From assembly GCA_023421395.1 (NCBI GenBank), contig JAEZTL010000041.1, positions 80,834-144,833 on the forward strand: a stretch of 64,000 nucleotides of DNA, read 5' to 3'. A program made the position numbers and the translations under genes. The stretch is from Bacillota bacterium. GTDB taxonomy: Bacteria; Bacillota; Clostridia; Christensenellales; Aristaeellaceae. This document shows positions 1 through 6,953 of this stretch, piece by piece. Under the pieces are notes generated by a model. The model was not told where the DNA came from. It saw only the letters and a list, made by a program, of their open reading frames with translations, and searched no databases. The first letter of the stretch is position 1. Each line of letters begins with the position of its first letter.

Positions 1-1144
1 ATGTTCCGTCCAGCGGGTTTTTGACACCCAGCGCGTCCAGTACCGTGGCGGATGCATCCGCGTAGGTGGCGCGTAGGCCCAAGTTGACGCCTTCCTGCGC
101 GGAGAGGCTCCAGCACAGGATCGGCACATGCTCCCGGGTATGATCCGTTCCGGGGTAGCCCGGGTCGACGCCGTGATCCGCGGAGATCATGAGGAGCGTG
201 TCCTCGCCCATCAGCCGCATGATCTCCGGCAGCGCCGCGTCAAACGCCTCCAGCGCCCTGGCGTAGCCGGGGATGTCGTTGCGGTGGCCATAGAGCGAAT
301 CGGTGTCCACGAGGTTTGCAAACAGCAGGCCTTTCCAGGAGTCCTTTCGCAGGGTTTCAAGGATGGCCTCGATGCAGGCGGAGTTGCCCGCCGCGTGATT
401 GGAGGAGGTCAGGCCCCGGTGATTGAAGATGTCTTCGATCTTGCCGATGCCGATCACGTCGCGCCCTGCGTCCTTGAGTACGTCCAGCATGGTTTTGCCC
501 GTGGGGTCGATGGAGAAATCGCGGCGGTTGCCGGTGCGCGTGAAGGAACCGGGGTTTCCAAGGAACGGACGCGCGATCACGCGACCCACCGCCCAGGGCC
601 CCGCAAGCACCTTGCGCGCGATGCGGCAGATATGCCAGAGTTCTGTGGGCGGGATGATCGCCTCATGGGCGGCAATCTGGAATACGCTGTCGGCCGAGGT
701 ATAGACGATGGGGTTTCCGGTGCGCAGGTGCTCGCTGCCCAGTTCCTCGATGATCTCCGTACCGGAGGCCACCTTGTTGCCCAGCGTCTTCATGCCGATT
801 TCCTGCTCGAACCGTTCAATCAGCTCGGACGGAAAACCCTGGGGGAAGGTCGGGAACGGCGTTTTTAGCGTCAGACCAGATAGCTCCCAGTGGCCGCTGG
901 TGGTGTCCTTTCCGGCGGCCTTCTCGGCCATCGCTCCGAAGCACCCCAGCGGGTCCTCGATCGCGCCGGGGAGACCGGCGGCGTTGAGAAGGCCGAGATC
1001 GGTCAGGTTGGGGATGTCGGGCTTGCCCTTTTCCACCACGGATTTGAGCGTATTGGCACCCTGATCGCCATAGGCTGCGGCATCGGCTGCGTTGCCGATA
1101 CCTAGTCCATCCAGTACGATGAAGGCCACCCGTTTGATTCTCAT
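1..1144 (-). CDS. deoB: Phosphopentomutase, C-terminal end cut by window edge
   Basis: Cytosolic phosphopentomutase that interconverts (deoxy)ribose 1-phosphate and 5-phosphate in nucleoside salvage. Translating back from the ATG at 1144 gives MRIKRVAFIVLDGLGIG at the N-terminus, with the metal-binding VLDGLG motif, and later a VDTDSLYGHR stretch and a SADHGVDPGYPGTDHTREH metal site typical of the alkaline-phosphatase-superfamily DeoB family. About 381 codons are present, so only roughly the last ten residues should lie beyond the left edge. The start is two bases past the spo0A stop and is preceded by AAAGGAG. The tight spacing suggests co-transcription with spo0A. Confidence 0.95.
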   Translation of the reverse strand, partial: MRIKRVAFIVLDGLGIGNAADAAAYGDQGANTLKSVVEKGKPDIPNLTDLGLLNAAGLPGAIEDPLGCFGAMAEKAAGKDTTSGHWELSGLTLKTPFPTFPQGFPSELIERFEQEIGMKTLGNKVASGTEIIEELGSEHLRTGNPIVYTSADSVFQIAAHEAIIPPTELWHICRIARKVLAGPWAVGRVIARPFLGNPGSFTRTGNRRDFSIDPTGKTMLDVLKDAGRDVIGIGKIEDIFNHRGLTSSNHAAGNSACIEAILETLRKDSWKGLLFANLVDTDSLYGHRNDIPGYARALEAFDAALPEIMRLMGEDTLLMISADHGVDPGYPGTDHTREHVPILCWSLSAQEGVNLGLRATYADASATVLDALGVKNPLDGT

Positions 1145-1146
1145 GC

Positions 1147-1890
1147 TTACAGCTCCTTTACCCTCGCGAGCTCGGCAAGCCGGCCGATCATTTCCCCGGC
1201 GGTGGGCTTGCCGCGCCGCGCGTCTATCGTATTGCCAAACAGCGCGTGCTGCCGTTCCATGGCACTGCCTGACCAGGCGGATTCGATGGCCCTGCGCATC
1301 GCGTGCTCCACATTGAGGGAACTGACGCCAAAGCGGGCGGCGACCATCGGGTACAGTTCTCCGGTCAGCGACCCCATCAGCCGGGCGTCCAGCGCCATCA
1401 ACATCGCCGCTGCCGCCAGGTAAGCCGTGCCGGGCAGTTTGGCTGAAAAACCCAGTGACCAGAGACAGTTCAGCAGCCGGCTCTCCGTCAAATCAGTGCG
1501 GGGCAGTCGCCCCTTTACCGACAGACTTTCAACCAACGCGGCGAGCGCCATGGGCTCCGGCGGCTTCCGAAGGATACCGCAGGCGCCGCGCTGAAGCGCC
1601 TGCCGCTCAAACGCGCCCATGTTCGCCGCCGAAAGCGCGATGACATGGGGCATCGTGAACAGCGGCAGCAGGCCGACCCTGCGCATCGTCTCCAATGCGT
1701 CCCAGCGGGGCAGCACCAAGTCGATCAGCAGGATGTCCGGCATGGCTTGGGTTACCAGCTGCACTGTGCCCGGCCCATCCCAGCCTATGCCTTCGATGAA
1801 AAGGCCCGCCGTCTGCACGACGTCTATCAGCGGCGATGCGGACAGTTTGTCGGAGAGCGCGAGGACGGTTCGTCGCGGCGATTCCCTCAT
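1147..1890 (-). CDS. spo0A: Sporulation master regulator Spo0A, atypical receiver
   Basis: A 247-aa response regulator with an N-terminal receiver and a C-terminal Spo0A DNA-binding domain (from about residue 130; LLGSLT-like and YPMVAARFGV-like helices, AIESAWSGS recognition region, KPTAGEMIG near the end). In the receiver the phosphoacceptor aligns with Asp57 (LLIDLVLP) and the conserved Lys with Lys109 (LRKP). The first member of the usual acidic pair is Ser13, leaving Ser13-Asp14. The alpha4 switch residue is Ser87. The gene lies directly after spoIVB, the arrangement conserved in endospore formers. Whether phosphorylation chemistry is normal cannot be told from sequence. Confidence 0.93.
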   Translation of the reverse strand: MRESPRRTVLALSDKLSASPLIDVVQTAGLFIEGIGWDGPGTVQLVTQAMPDILLIDLVLPRWDALETMRRVGLLPLFTMPHVIALSAANMGAFERQALQRGACGILRKPPEPMALAALVESLSVKGRLPRTDLTESRLLNCLWSLGFSAKLPGTAYLAAAAMLMALDARLMGSLTGELYPMVAARFGVSSLNVEHAMRRAIESAWSGSAMERQHALFGNTIDARRGKPTAGEMIGRLAELARVKEL

Positions 1891-1964
1891 GCGTCATTCA
1901 CTTCCGTCAATCGTTATTCGCCGCCGCTCGCGCAAAATCCTCTCATTCTTCAGAAGTACACGTA

Positions 1965-3227
1965 TTATTCACATTCCTTCAGCATCCATTCGGCATATAC
2001 CGCGTAGCCCAGCTTTGTGTCATCGATATAGACGTGGGTGACCACGCCCGCCAGTTTGCCGTTCTGGATGATCGGCGAGCCGCTCATGCCCTGCACGATG
2101 CCGCCGGTCTTTTCCATCAGCGCGGGGTCCGTGATCTTGATGACCATGCTGCGCTGGCCGGGCTCGTTCTGGGCGAAGAGTTTGATGATTTCGCAGTCGT
2201 AAGCCTTTACGCCGCTGTCATCCAGCGTGGTCAAAAGCGTCGCCGCGCCGGTGACCAGTTCGCTCCTGGAAGCCACCGGAATGCCCTCCGGGTACAGGGC
2301 GCTGGAGAGCGGTCGGCTAAGCTTGCCGTAGATGCCTCGCGGCGTGTTTTTGATCAGCCCACCCAGTTCTTTTTCATCGTTCATGAAGTCGCCCATCAGT
2401 TCACCGGGATGCCCGCCCTCGGACTTCAATATGTCGACGACGCGGCTTTCGTAGATCGCTCCCTCGCCCACCGACAGCGCGGAACCGGTGTCCACATCGG
2501 TAATGGCGTGGCCCAGCGCGCCGTACATGCCGCTCTTCGGGTCGTAGAACGAGAGCGTGCCCACGCCCGCCGTGCTGTCGCGAACCCAGATGCCCAGGCG
2601 GTATGCGCCGTCCTCGCCGTCTCGGACGGGCGTGACGGGCACGGTCAGGCTGTCGTCCCCGCGTCGCACCGTGAGGTCCGCTTCTACGCCTTTTTTGATC
2701 AGCTCGGACAAATGCGCGGCGCTTTTAATGGAAGTGCCGTTAACCGAAAGAATTCTGTCTCCGGCGCGTATACCGGCTTTGCGCGCCGGGCTCACCGCGT
2801 GCCCTACGTCCGACGCGCCCACCACCAGTACGCCCTCCATTTCAAGCGCCACACCGATGGCCTGCCCGCCTGGGATGACCAGGCGCGTCGCCTGGACGCT
2901 GACGTTTACGCGTTTGACAGGCATACCCATGAAGCTGACCACGAGATCTGCACTGCCCTCCGCCTCGCCCGTCAACGTGACGCGCTCGCCGCCTACATCC
3001 TCGATCCGCTCGTCGGTCGTGGACAATACCTGCGCTCCACGCTCGTCCAGGGAGAGACCGATCGGCCCGATCAGCTCGATTTGGGTCGATTCCCCCTTTG
3101 TCAGGCGGATCGCGTCGGGCAGCTTCGTCAGGCTTTGTGCCTGTGGAGACAGCGCCCCGGCCAGCACAATCAGCGACAGCACCCAGCCGAAGCACCGTTT
3201 CGCCGCTTGCTTTTTCCATCCATCCAT
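1965..3227 (-). CDS. spoIVB: SpoIVB sporulation serine peptidase (S55)
   Basis: SpoIVB is secreted from the forespore into the intermembrane space and triggers pro-sigma-K processing. The 420-aa product has an N-terminal membrane/signal segment (FGWVLSLIVLAG), a central PDZ domain (AGIRAGDRILSVNG) and a C-terminal S55 peptidase with the catalytic His region GALGHAITDVDTG and the catalytic Ser in QGMSGSPIIQNGKLAG. An upstream ATG exists at 3260, but AAGGAGGTC sits eight bases before the ATG at 3227, so the shorter form is chosen. It is followed by spo0A. Confidence 0.95.
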   Translation of the reverse strand: MDGWKKQAAKRCFGWVLSLIVLAGALSPQAQSLTKLPDAIRLTKGESTQIELIGPIGLSLDERGAQVLSTTDERIEDVGGERVTLTGEAEGSADLVVSFMGMPVKRVNVSVQATRLVIPGGQAIGVALEMEGVLVVGASDVGHAVSPARKAGIRAGDRILSVNGTSIKSAAHLSELIKKGVEADLTVRRGDDSLTVPVTPVRDGEDGAYRLGIWVRDSTAGVGTLSFYDPKSGMYGALGHAITDVDTGSALSVGEGAIYESRVVDILKSEGGHPGELMGDFMNDEKELGGLIKNTPRGIYGKLSRPLSSALYPEGIPVASRSELVTGAATLLTTLDDSGVKAYDCEIIKLFAQNEPGQRSMVIKITDPALMEKTGGIVQGMSGSPIIQNGKLAGVVTHVYIDDTKLGYAVYAEWMLKECE

Positions 3228-3478
3228 GCGTTTTGACCTCCTTGCAAAGCATCCCGGCATAAATTCTCCGTCCGGCGCAAAGGCTATGCTGGTAATAATA
3301 TTGCCCGGAAAATTTTGCCAGGCACTGCCGCTGATCGCCCTTTACAGCATCGGCCGGGGCGGCGAGGTTTATGCCGTGGCCGTGCGCGCCGCCTTTCCGG
3401 ATGCGGCCACGAATACCGCCGTTTGTTGTCGTCGCGTTCCAATCATTTCAAGTTAACATCCGGCGGTACATTTTTATA

Positions 3479-3507
3479 TTGACAAGCGGCCCGGATCATG
3501 CTAATAT
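3479..3507 (+). promoter_or_regulatory. Consensus promoter of the tRNA-Pro gene
   Basis: TTGACA at 3479-3484 and TAATAT at 3502-3507, separated by 17 bp, sit 14 bp upstream of the mature tRNA 5' end. This is a strong vegetative (sigma-A-type) promoter. Confidence 0.85.
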
Positions 3508-3521
3508 ATACGACGTTGCGA

Positions 3522-3598
3522 CTGGGTGTGGCGCAGTTTGGTAGCGTGCTTGAATGGGGTTCAAGAGGCCGGAGGTTCAAATCCTCTCACCCAGACCA
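3522..3598 (+). tRNA. tRNA-Pro (anticodon GGG)
   Basis: A 77-nt cloverleaf: acceptor stem CTGGGTG pairing with CACCCAG, anticodon stem CTTGA/TCAAG around the loop ATGGGGT (anticodon GGG at 3556-3558), T-loop TTCAAAT, and an encoded CCA at 3596-3598. The prophage crossover lies in its 3' part. The gene stays intact because the phage attachment site supplies an identical 3' half. Confidence 0.95.
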
Positions 3599-3599
3599 A
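3545..3599. other. attL, 55-bp attachment repeat
   Basis: Identical for 55 bp to 42796-42850. It runs from just before the anticodon arm of tRNA-Pro through CCA and one further base. The flanking base differs on both sides, which fixes the repeat limits. Confidence 0.95.
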
Positions 3600-3601
3600 T
3601 G

Positions 3602-3646
3602 GAAAACCCTTGAATTTGCTGGGTTTCAGCGATTTCAAGGGTTTTC
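3602..3646 (+). terminator. Phage-side terminator behind the restored tRNA
   Basis: A perfect 13-bp stem (3602-3614 with 3634-3646, arms GAAAACCCTTGAA and its complement) is followed by a T-rich tract. It begins only four bases past the tRNA CCA and lies inside the prophage. The original host terminator was displaced to the far side of attR. Confidence 0.7.
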
Positions 3647-3721
3647 TTTATCTCTCAATTTGCTTGTTCTGTAAACTGTATTTCATGCAAACATGCCTTT
3701 TTGATCGATTTTAAAGTACGT

Positions 3722-3741
3722 GGGGCTCAAATGGGGCTCAG
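3722..3741 (+). repeat. Candidate integrase arm-type repeat near attL
   Basis: GGGGCTCAAATGGGGCTCAG lies 122 bp inside attL. A copy with one mismatch in the same orientation lies 31 bp inside attR (42745-42764). The sequence also resembles the tRNA anticodon arm. The role as an integrase-binding site is inference. Confidence 0.45.
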
Positions 3742-3774
3742 TTTCCTGCCGCCTGAACACAGAGAAAAGGTCAG

Positions 3775-4386
3775 CTACTCGCTGACCTTTCCCTTCACCC
3801 GTCCCGCGATCTCCGCAAATCTCGGAGAGTGTTCGCCGGACATCACCCATTCGCAGATTGCCGCTACCTCGCGCGGTGACTGATACGCCAGCAAGTGCGT
3901 TGTTCCCACATCCGTCATATGCCGCTGGACCTTCTTGATGCCCGCGCCTGTCTCGCCCGAAATTATCTGAGCGATTTCCTCCAGCATGGTTTCTCCGGCC
4001 CATATCCGCATACGGGGCGTCGCGATTTCTATCCCTCGCCGCGTCCGGTGCTTCCACAGGTCTATGCCCGCATGGCATTGGATGTACGCACGGCAAAACT
4101 CCGCCCGATCATCCACGTCCGGCATGCCCCGGTCGGCGTCTGCTCTGCCCGTCCACTCCAGCGCCTCGATCTCCGGGGCGATAGCCATCTTGATCTTGAT
4201 ACAGTACATCGGCGTTCCGTTCCGGGGATGGCTGATCGTGTACATCGTGCCCCCGAACCGTTTCCGGATGTGTTCCGCCCAGTAGGCATCCTCGTTCCGA
4301 ACGACGTACTGCCCGTCCGTCCGCGTTCCCGTCGCCCAGATCACGCCGGCCGTAAAGGCATCTAATCTTTGTCTTCCTTCTTCCAT
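3775..4386 (-). CDS. Degenerate LAGLIDADG-like protein
   Basis: A 203-aa protein with two similar halves. Each opens with a helix resembling a LAGLIDADG motif (residues 11-21 FTAGVIWATGT; residues 97-108 FCRAYIQCHAGI) followed by beta-rich sequence (MYCIKIK; GIEIATPRMRIW) and an amphipathic helix. This matches the two-repeat homing-endonuclease fold, but the acidic residue ending each motif is not evident, so catalysis is doubtful and a DNA-binding role is possible. It overlaps the upstream HTH gene by 25 bp, so the two are probably translated together. It is the last phage gene before attL. The family assignment is my inference from pattern, not a search. Confidence 0.45.
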   Translation of the reverse strand: MEEGRQRLDAFTAGVIWATGTRTDGQYVVRNEDAYWAEHIRKRFGGTMYTISHPRNGTPMYCIKIKMAIAPEIEALEWTGRADADRGMPDVDDRAEFCRAYIQCHAGIDLWKHRTRRGIEIATPRMRIWAGETMLEEIAQIISGETGAGIKKVQRHMTDVGTTHLLAYQSPREVAAICEWVMSGEHSPRFAEIAGRVKGKVSE

Positions 4387-4559
4387 CGCTTCGATTGCCC
4401 TCCGCGCCGCAAATCGGTGTACGGCTCGTCCTCGTCGATCACGTAGTTTCTCCCGATCTTTTGCGCTGTTTTGAATCCTCCGGCCTCGGCTTTTTGCCGC
4501 ACGGTCCGATCGGACTTCCCATGCCGCGCGGCGTATTCCGCCAGCGATATAAGGCCCAT
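4362..4559 (-). CDS. Small helix-turn-helix DNA-binding protein
   Basis: 65 aa. MGLISLAEYAARHGKSDRTV is a MerR/excisionase-style HTH, followed by a wing (GFKTAQKIGRNYVIDED) and a basic tail (KRWKKEDKD). GGGGAG lies six bases before the ATG. Its 3' end overlaps the LAGLIDADG-like gene. It could be an excisionase or a helix-turn-helix partner of its neighbour. Position beside attL fits recombination directionality control, but a second HTH candidate (39037-39258) sits near the integrase end. Confidence 0.6.
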   Translation of the reverse strand: MGLISLAEYAARHGKSDRTVRQKAEAGGFKTAQKIGRNYVIDEDEPYTDLRRGGQSKRWKKEDKD

Positions 4560-4643
4560 CTTATACTCCCCTTTCGCGCCAAAGGCCGGGCATCCGCCCG
4601 GCTTGGCTCCCGGTCTTTCGCCCGGCCGGGAGGGCTTGTCGGT

Positions 4644-4886
4644 TTATGCCCAGCAGCGTTCGCCGTTGTAGTACTCCAGCAGGTCGTCGCCCTCGCGCCG
4701 GAGTTCGTGCGCGTAATCCTCGTCCGGGCTGCCGTCTTCGTTGAAGCGCTGCATGCTGGCGGTTTCGCCGTCTTCGATGCCCTGCGCTATCGTGTGCCAC
4801 GCTTCAAAGGCCGCGTCGTGATCCTCGTACCAGTTCGCCCTGTCGTTGTCGTACTCGCCCGTCCAGACCCCGTAAACCTTCTTCAT
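4644..4886 (-). CDS. Small acidic protein of unknown function
   Basis: 80 aa, MKKVYGVWTGEYDNDRANWY at the start, rich in Asp and Glu with several aromatic residues. I do not recognise a family. An in-frame ATG exists further upstream, but GAGGAGGGC precedes the ATG at 4886 and the consensus promoter at 4930-4958 lies inside the longer version, so the short form is chosen. It is the only gene between that promoter and the HTH/LAGLIDADG-like pair, and may head a three-gene transcript. Confidence 0.55.
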   Translation of the reverse strand: MKKVYGVWTGEYDNDRANWYEDHDAAFEAWHTIAQGIEDGETASMQRFNEDGSPDEDYAHELRREGDDLLEYYNGERCWA

Positions 4887-4929
4887 CGTGACGCCCTCCT
4901 CGTTTTTTGCACTCCCTTGATCTGTCTCT

Positions 4930-4958
4930 ATTATACGCCTATATCGGCGTATTGTCAA
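4930..4958 (-). promoter_or_regulatory. Perfect consensus promoter with palindromic operator
   Basis: On the minus strand TTGACA (4958-4953) and TATAAT (4935-4930) are exactly 17 bp apart. The spacer is occupied by an inverted repeat, ATACGCC-GATATA-GGCGTAT (4933-4952), which overlaps the -10 box. This is the layout of a repressed promoter. It faces the 4886-3775 genes. The HTH protein encoded downstream is a candidate autoregulator (inference). Confidence 0.8.
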
Positions 4959-4991
4959 TAAATTTTTTGAAAATTGTTTAAATTTCAGCAT

Positions 4992-5021
4992 AAAAAACCC
5001 CGCCAGACGAAGCAGACGGGG
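4992..5021 (-). terminator. Terminator of the DUF2283 cassette
   Basis: A hairpin with CCCCG (5021-5017) and CGGGG (5002-4998) arms is followed on the minus strand by six T residues (4997-4992), just past the stop of the gene ending at 5038. Confidence 0.6.
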
Positions 5022-5037
5022 TAAAAATGGGCGTCTT

Positions 5038-5295
5038 TCAATTCAGGAATGGCAGCAAGTCTATGTTGTAGCCCAGCCTGTGAAGGTCTCTCATTCTTTC
5101 GGTCGGGTGAAGTTTCGGGTCAAAGACCAATAGACCTTTGCGTTCGTCGGTGTCGCGATCCGAGAATATTACTATTCCGTCGATAGGCTCATCGCCATAA
5201 GAATTACTCTTCGCGTTCGTGACGAAACCAAGGTAAAGGATATCGTTTGAGGCATCATAATCAGCTTCTCTTATATATGCACTCACCAATACCAC
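5038..5295 (-). CDS. DUF2283-like small protein, candidate antitoxin
   Basis: 85 aa. The core DYDASNDILYLGF with a later GIVIFSDRDTDERKGLLVFDP resembles the DUF2283 fold, whose members are often encoded beside small nuclease-like genes and are predicted antitoxins. It overlaps the upstream nuclease-like gene by 35 bp and shares its strand, so both are co-translated. Toxin-antitoxin function is inferred from pairing and family resemblance only. The C-terminal HRLGYNIDLLPFLN is not otherwise diagnostic. Confidence 0.55.
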   Translation of the reverse strand: MVLVSAYIREADYDASNDILYLGFVTNAKSNSYGDEPIDGIVIFSDRDTDERKGLLVFDPKLHPTERMRDLHRLGYNIDLLPFLN

Positions 5296-5623
5296 CCCTT
5301 TCGTCCGGAGAATCGTAAGCGGTTACAACTACCCCATGGTTCATGGTAGCGCCACGCATTTCACACACTACCTTAGTCGTAAACTTGGGGCTATAGGTTG
5401 CGCTCGTTTCTCGCTTTACATATACCTGTCGGTTAGGATGATCCACATGCGAGCTCTTGAAGATTGCATCAGGGTCAGAAAGTGTTTCTCCAATTGCAAC
5501 GCGCAGTCCGTCGTCTTTTATATCGCTATGGCCTACCATAATATGCGCCCAGGACGACTTGCTGAGTACTATTCTACGGTTCAATGGATCGACATATGCT
5601 TCTGGCAGATTCTCTACGCACAT
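5261..5623 (-). CDS. PBECR/RelE-like small nuclease, candidate toxin
   Basis: 120 aa. The pattern WAHIMVGHSDI (residues 25-35), a DPDAIFKSS segment (50-58), QVYVKR, TTKVVCEM and VVVTAYD (98-104) matches the beta-rich layout of phage Barnase-EndoU-ColicinE5/D-RelE-like nucleases. His27 and His32 are candidate active-site residues. It starts two bases after the stop of the upstream gene (5625) and overlaps the DUF2283-like gene. No SD is obvious, so translational coupling is likely. The family call is by pattern, not search. Confidence 0.5.
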   Translation of the reverse strand: MCVENLPEAYVDPLNRRIVLSKSSWAHIMVGHSDIKDDGLRVAIGETLSDPDAIFKSSHVDHPNRQVYVKRETSATYSPKFTTKVVCEMRGATMNHGVVVTAYDSPDERGGIGECIYKRS

Positions 5624-5624
5624 T

Positions 5625-5876
5625 TTAATTACCCATCTTCGCGTTAGCCGAAGCAGCCTTCTCCGACGGCTGGGGACTCAGCCCGCCAGATAGCCCCTTC
5701 AGAAACTCTGCCGCCAGCACCTTATTCATAATTACGCGAACAGGGTCTCCGACGTTCTCTGTGCCCGTCATGGTACCGTCGTCGTTCAGTACAGGGAAAA
5801 GCGTATTGAACTCAATAGTAACCTCACTATCATTCGCGGAGATCTTGAAGGCGTTGGCATAGAGAAACTGGCTCAT
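5625..5876 (-). CDS. DUF3467-like small protein
   Basis: 83 aa from the ATG at 5876 (MSQFLYANAFKISANDSEVT). The YANxFxIS...EVTIEFN pattern followed by PVRVIMNKVLAAEFLKGL resembles DUF3467 proteins, which have no assigned function. A longer in-frame form from 5939 exists but begins in less protein-like sequence. It is the first gene of a three-gene run with the nuclease-like and DUF2283-like genes. It may be an accessory or antitoxin-like component. Confidence 0.45.
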   Translation of the reverse strand: MSQFLYANAFKISANDSEVTIEFNTLFPVLNDDGTMTGTENVGDPVRVIMNKVLAAEFLKGLSGGLSPQPSEKAASANAKMGN

Positions 5877-6044
5877 ACGCACACATCCATTCTTTGGTAA
5901 TCTTATTCTAAAGCTACCACACTCCCCGACTTTTTTCAACCATATTTTCCGTTCATCTCTAGTTTTGGCATAAAAATTGTTCAGAAATTCAAAAGACTCC
6001 GTGGATATTTGCTTTTTGGCCTTATAAGCATGCGGTGGTGAAAT

Positions 6045-6080
6045 AAAAAAAGCCCCCGCCAGCCTTTTCGGCCAGCGGGG
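6045..6080 (-). terminator. Late-operon terminator
   Basis: CCCCGC/GCGGGG arms with an inner GGC/GCC pair, followed on the minus strand by CTTTTTTT. It ends the transcript that carries the lysis genes and separates it from the accessory cassette. The stretch 5877-6044 holds no gene that I can support. Confidence 0.75.
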
Positions 6081-6112
6081 TTTACTTGTTTGCAGTATGC
6101 CGTTCTACCAGT

Positions 6113-6553
6113 CTACGCGCCCAGTTTCGCGAAGGATACCTCGTATGCCCCCATCGCAGCCAGCGCCACCACAAAGGCATTGACAAGAACCAATGGCACA
6201 TCGGGCCACGTCAGGCCCCGGATGATCGCCTGCGCGCCCGCCATCAGCGCGAACGCGATGCCCAGCACAAAAACGCGCGTCGGGATCTTCCATATCTTGT
6301 CCAGCGGAAGTTTGAGAAACTGTACAATCAGAAGCGTCGCCGCCGTCGCCCCGGCGGTTGTGGCCAGCATATCCCAGGTGTACGGCGCCACCGGCGTCTC
6401 GGGCGGCTCGGTGCTCAGCGCGATCCCGTCCGTGATCGTCGCGTCCCCCTGCGCCAGCGCGATCACCGGAGCGATGAATAGAACCATCGTGATTATCAGG
6501 CACATGGCCATCGTGATCCAAAGAATAGCAGGTACCCCCAGCGTGTTCCGCAT
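6113..6553 (-). CDS. Putative phage holin
   Basis: 146 aa with three hydrophobic segments: residues 8-35 (VPAILWITMAMCLIITMVLFIAPVIALA, written here only as a range marker of the first helix), about 65-83, and about 92-140 (possibly two helices). No soluble domain. It sits two genes after the endolysin in the lysis module. Such proteins form the membrane lesion that releases endolysin. Family identity is not certain; the call rests on topology and position. Confidence 0.6.
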   Translation of the reverse strand: MRNTLGVPAILWITMAMCLIITMVLFIAPVIALAQGDATITDGIALSTEPPETPVAPYTWDMLATTAGATAATLLIVQFLKLPLDKIWKIPTRVFVLGIAFALMAGAQAIIRGLTWPDVPLVLVNAFVVALAAMGAYEVSFAKLGA

Positions 6554-6621
6554 TGTTGTATCCTCCTTTGCTTTTGTGGGTTTGTAACTGTCAGAAGGCC
6601 GTAAACGGCCCTAGAATCGCT

Positions 6622-6930
6622 TCATCCTGCGCCCCTCCTCTCGGCTGCCTTCGCGCGGTCCAGCGCCTCCCTGGCCATGCACTCCGTTGCCGTGACCCTC
6701 TCGCACAGCTCGGCGTAATCCTCCAGCTGTTTCTCCTGCGTCTTCCCGATCTTCTCCACGCCCTGCAGGATGTGCTTGATGTCCCGGCGCATGCCCTCCC
6801 GCTCTCCGGCGTTCGCTTCGATGTCCTTCCGCCCGTTTCGCCGGGAGTCGCTGATGGACTTGATGATGGCCACCATGGTCCCGCACAGCGCCAGCAAACT
6901 GGCCATCTGCTCCCACGTTATCCCAGTCAT
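6622..6930 (-). CDS. Haemolysin XhlA-like lysis accessory protein
   Basis: 102 aa. An N-terminal hydrophobic helix (MTGITWEQMASLLALCGTM) is followed by a charged coiled coil (residues ~30-100, heptads rich in Glu, Arg, Lys). This is the inverse of the usual XhlA order but fits small membrane-anchored phage lysis accessories. The ATG at 6930 is chosen over an upstream one because of the GAGGGGGGC just before it and because the longer reading is a shadow of the endolysin frame. It lies between endolysin and holin. Confidence 0.5.
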   Translation of the reverse strand: MTGITWEQMASLLALCGTMVAIIKSISDSRRNGRKDIEANAGEREGMRRDIKHILQGVEKIGKTQEKQLEDYAELCERVTATECMAREALDRAKAAERRGAG

Positions 6931-6953
6931 GCGCCGCCCCCCTCGTCGTTTAA

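Noticed and set aside
1836..3236. 466-codon plus-strand ORF
   Set aside because: Antisense shadow of spoIVB, with no start signal or domain.
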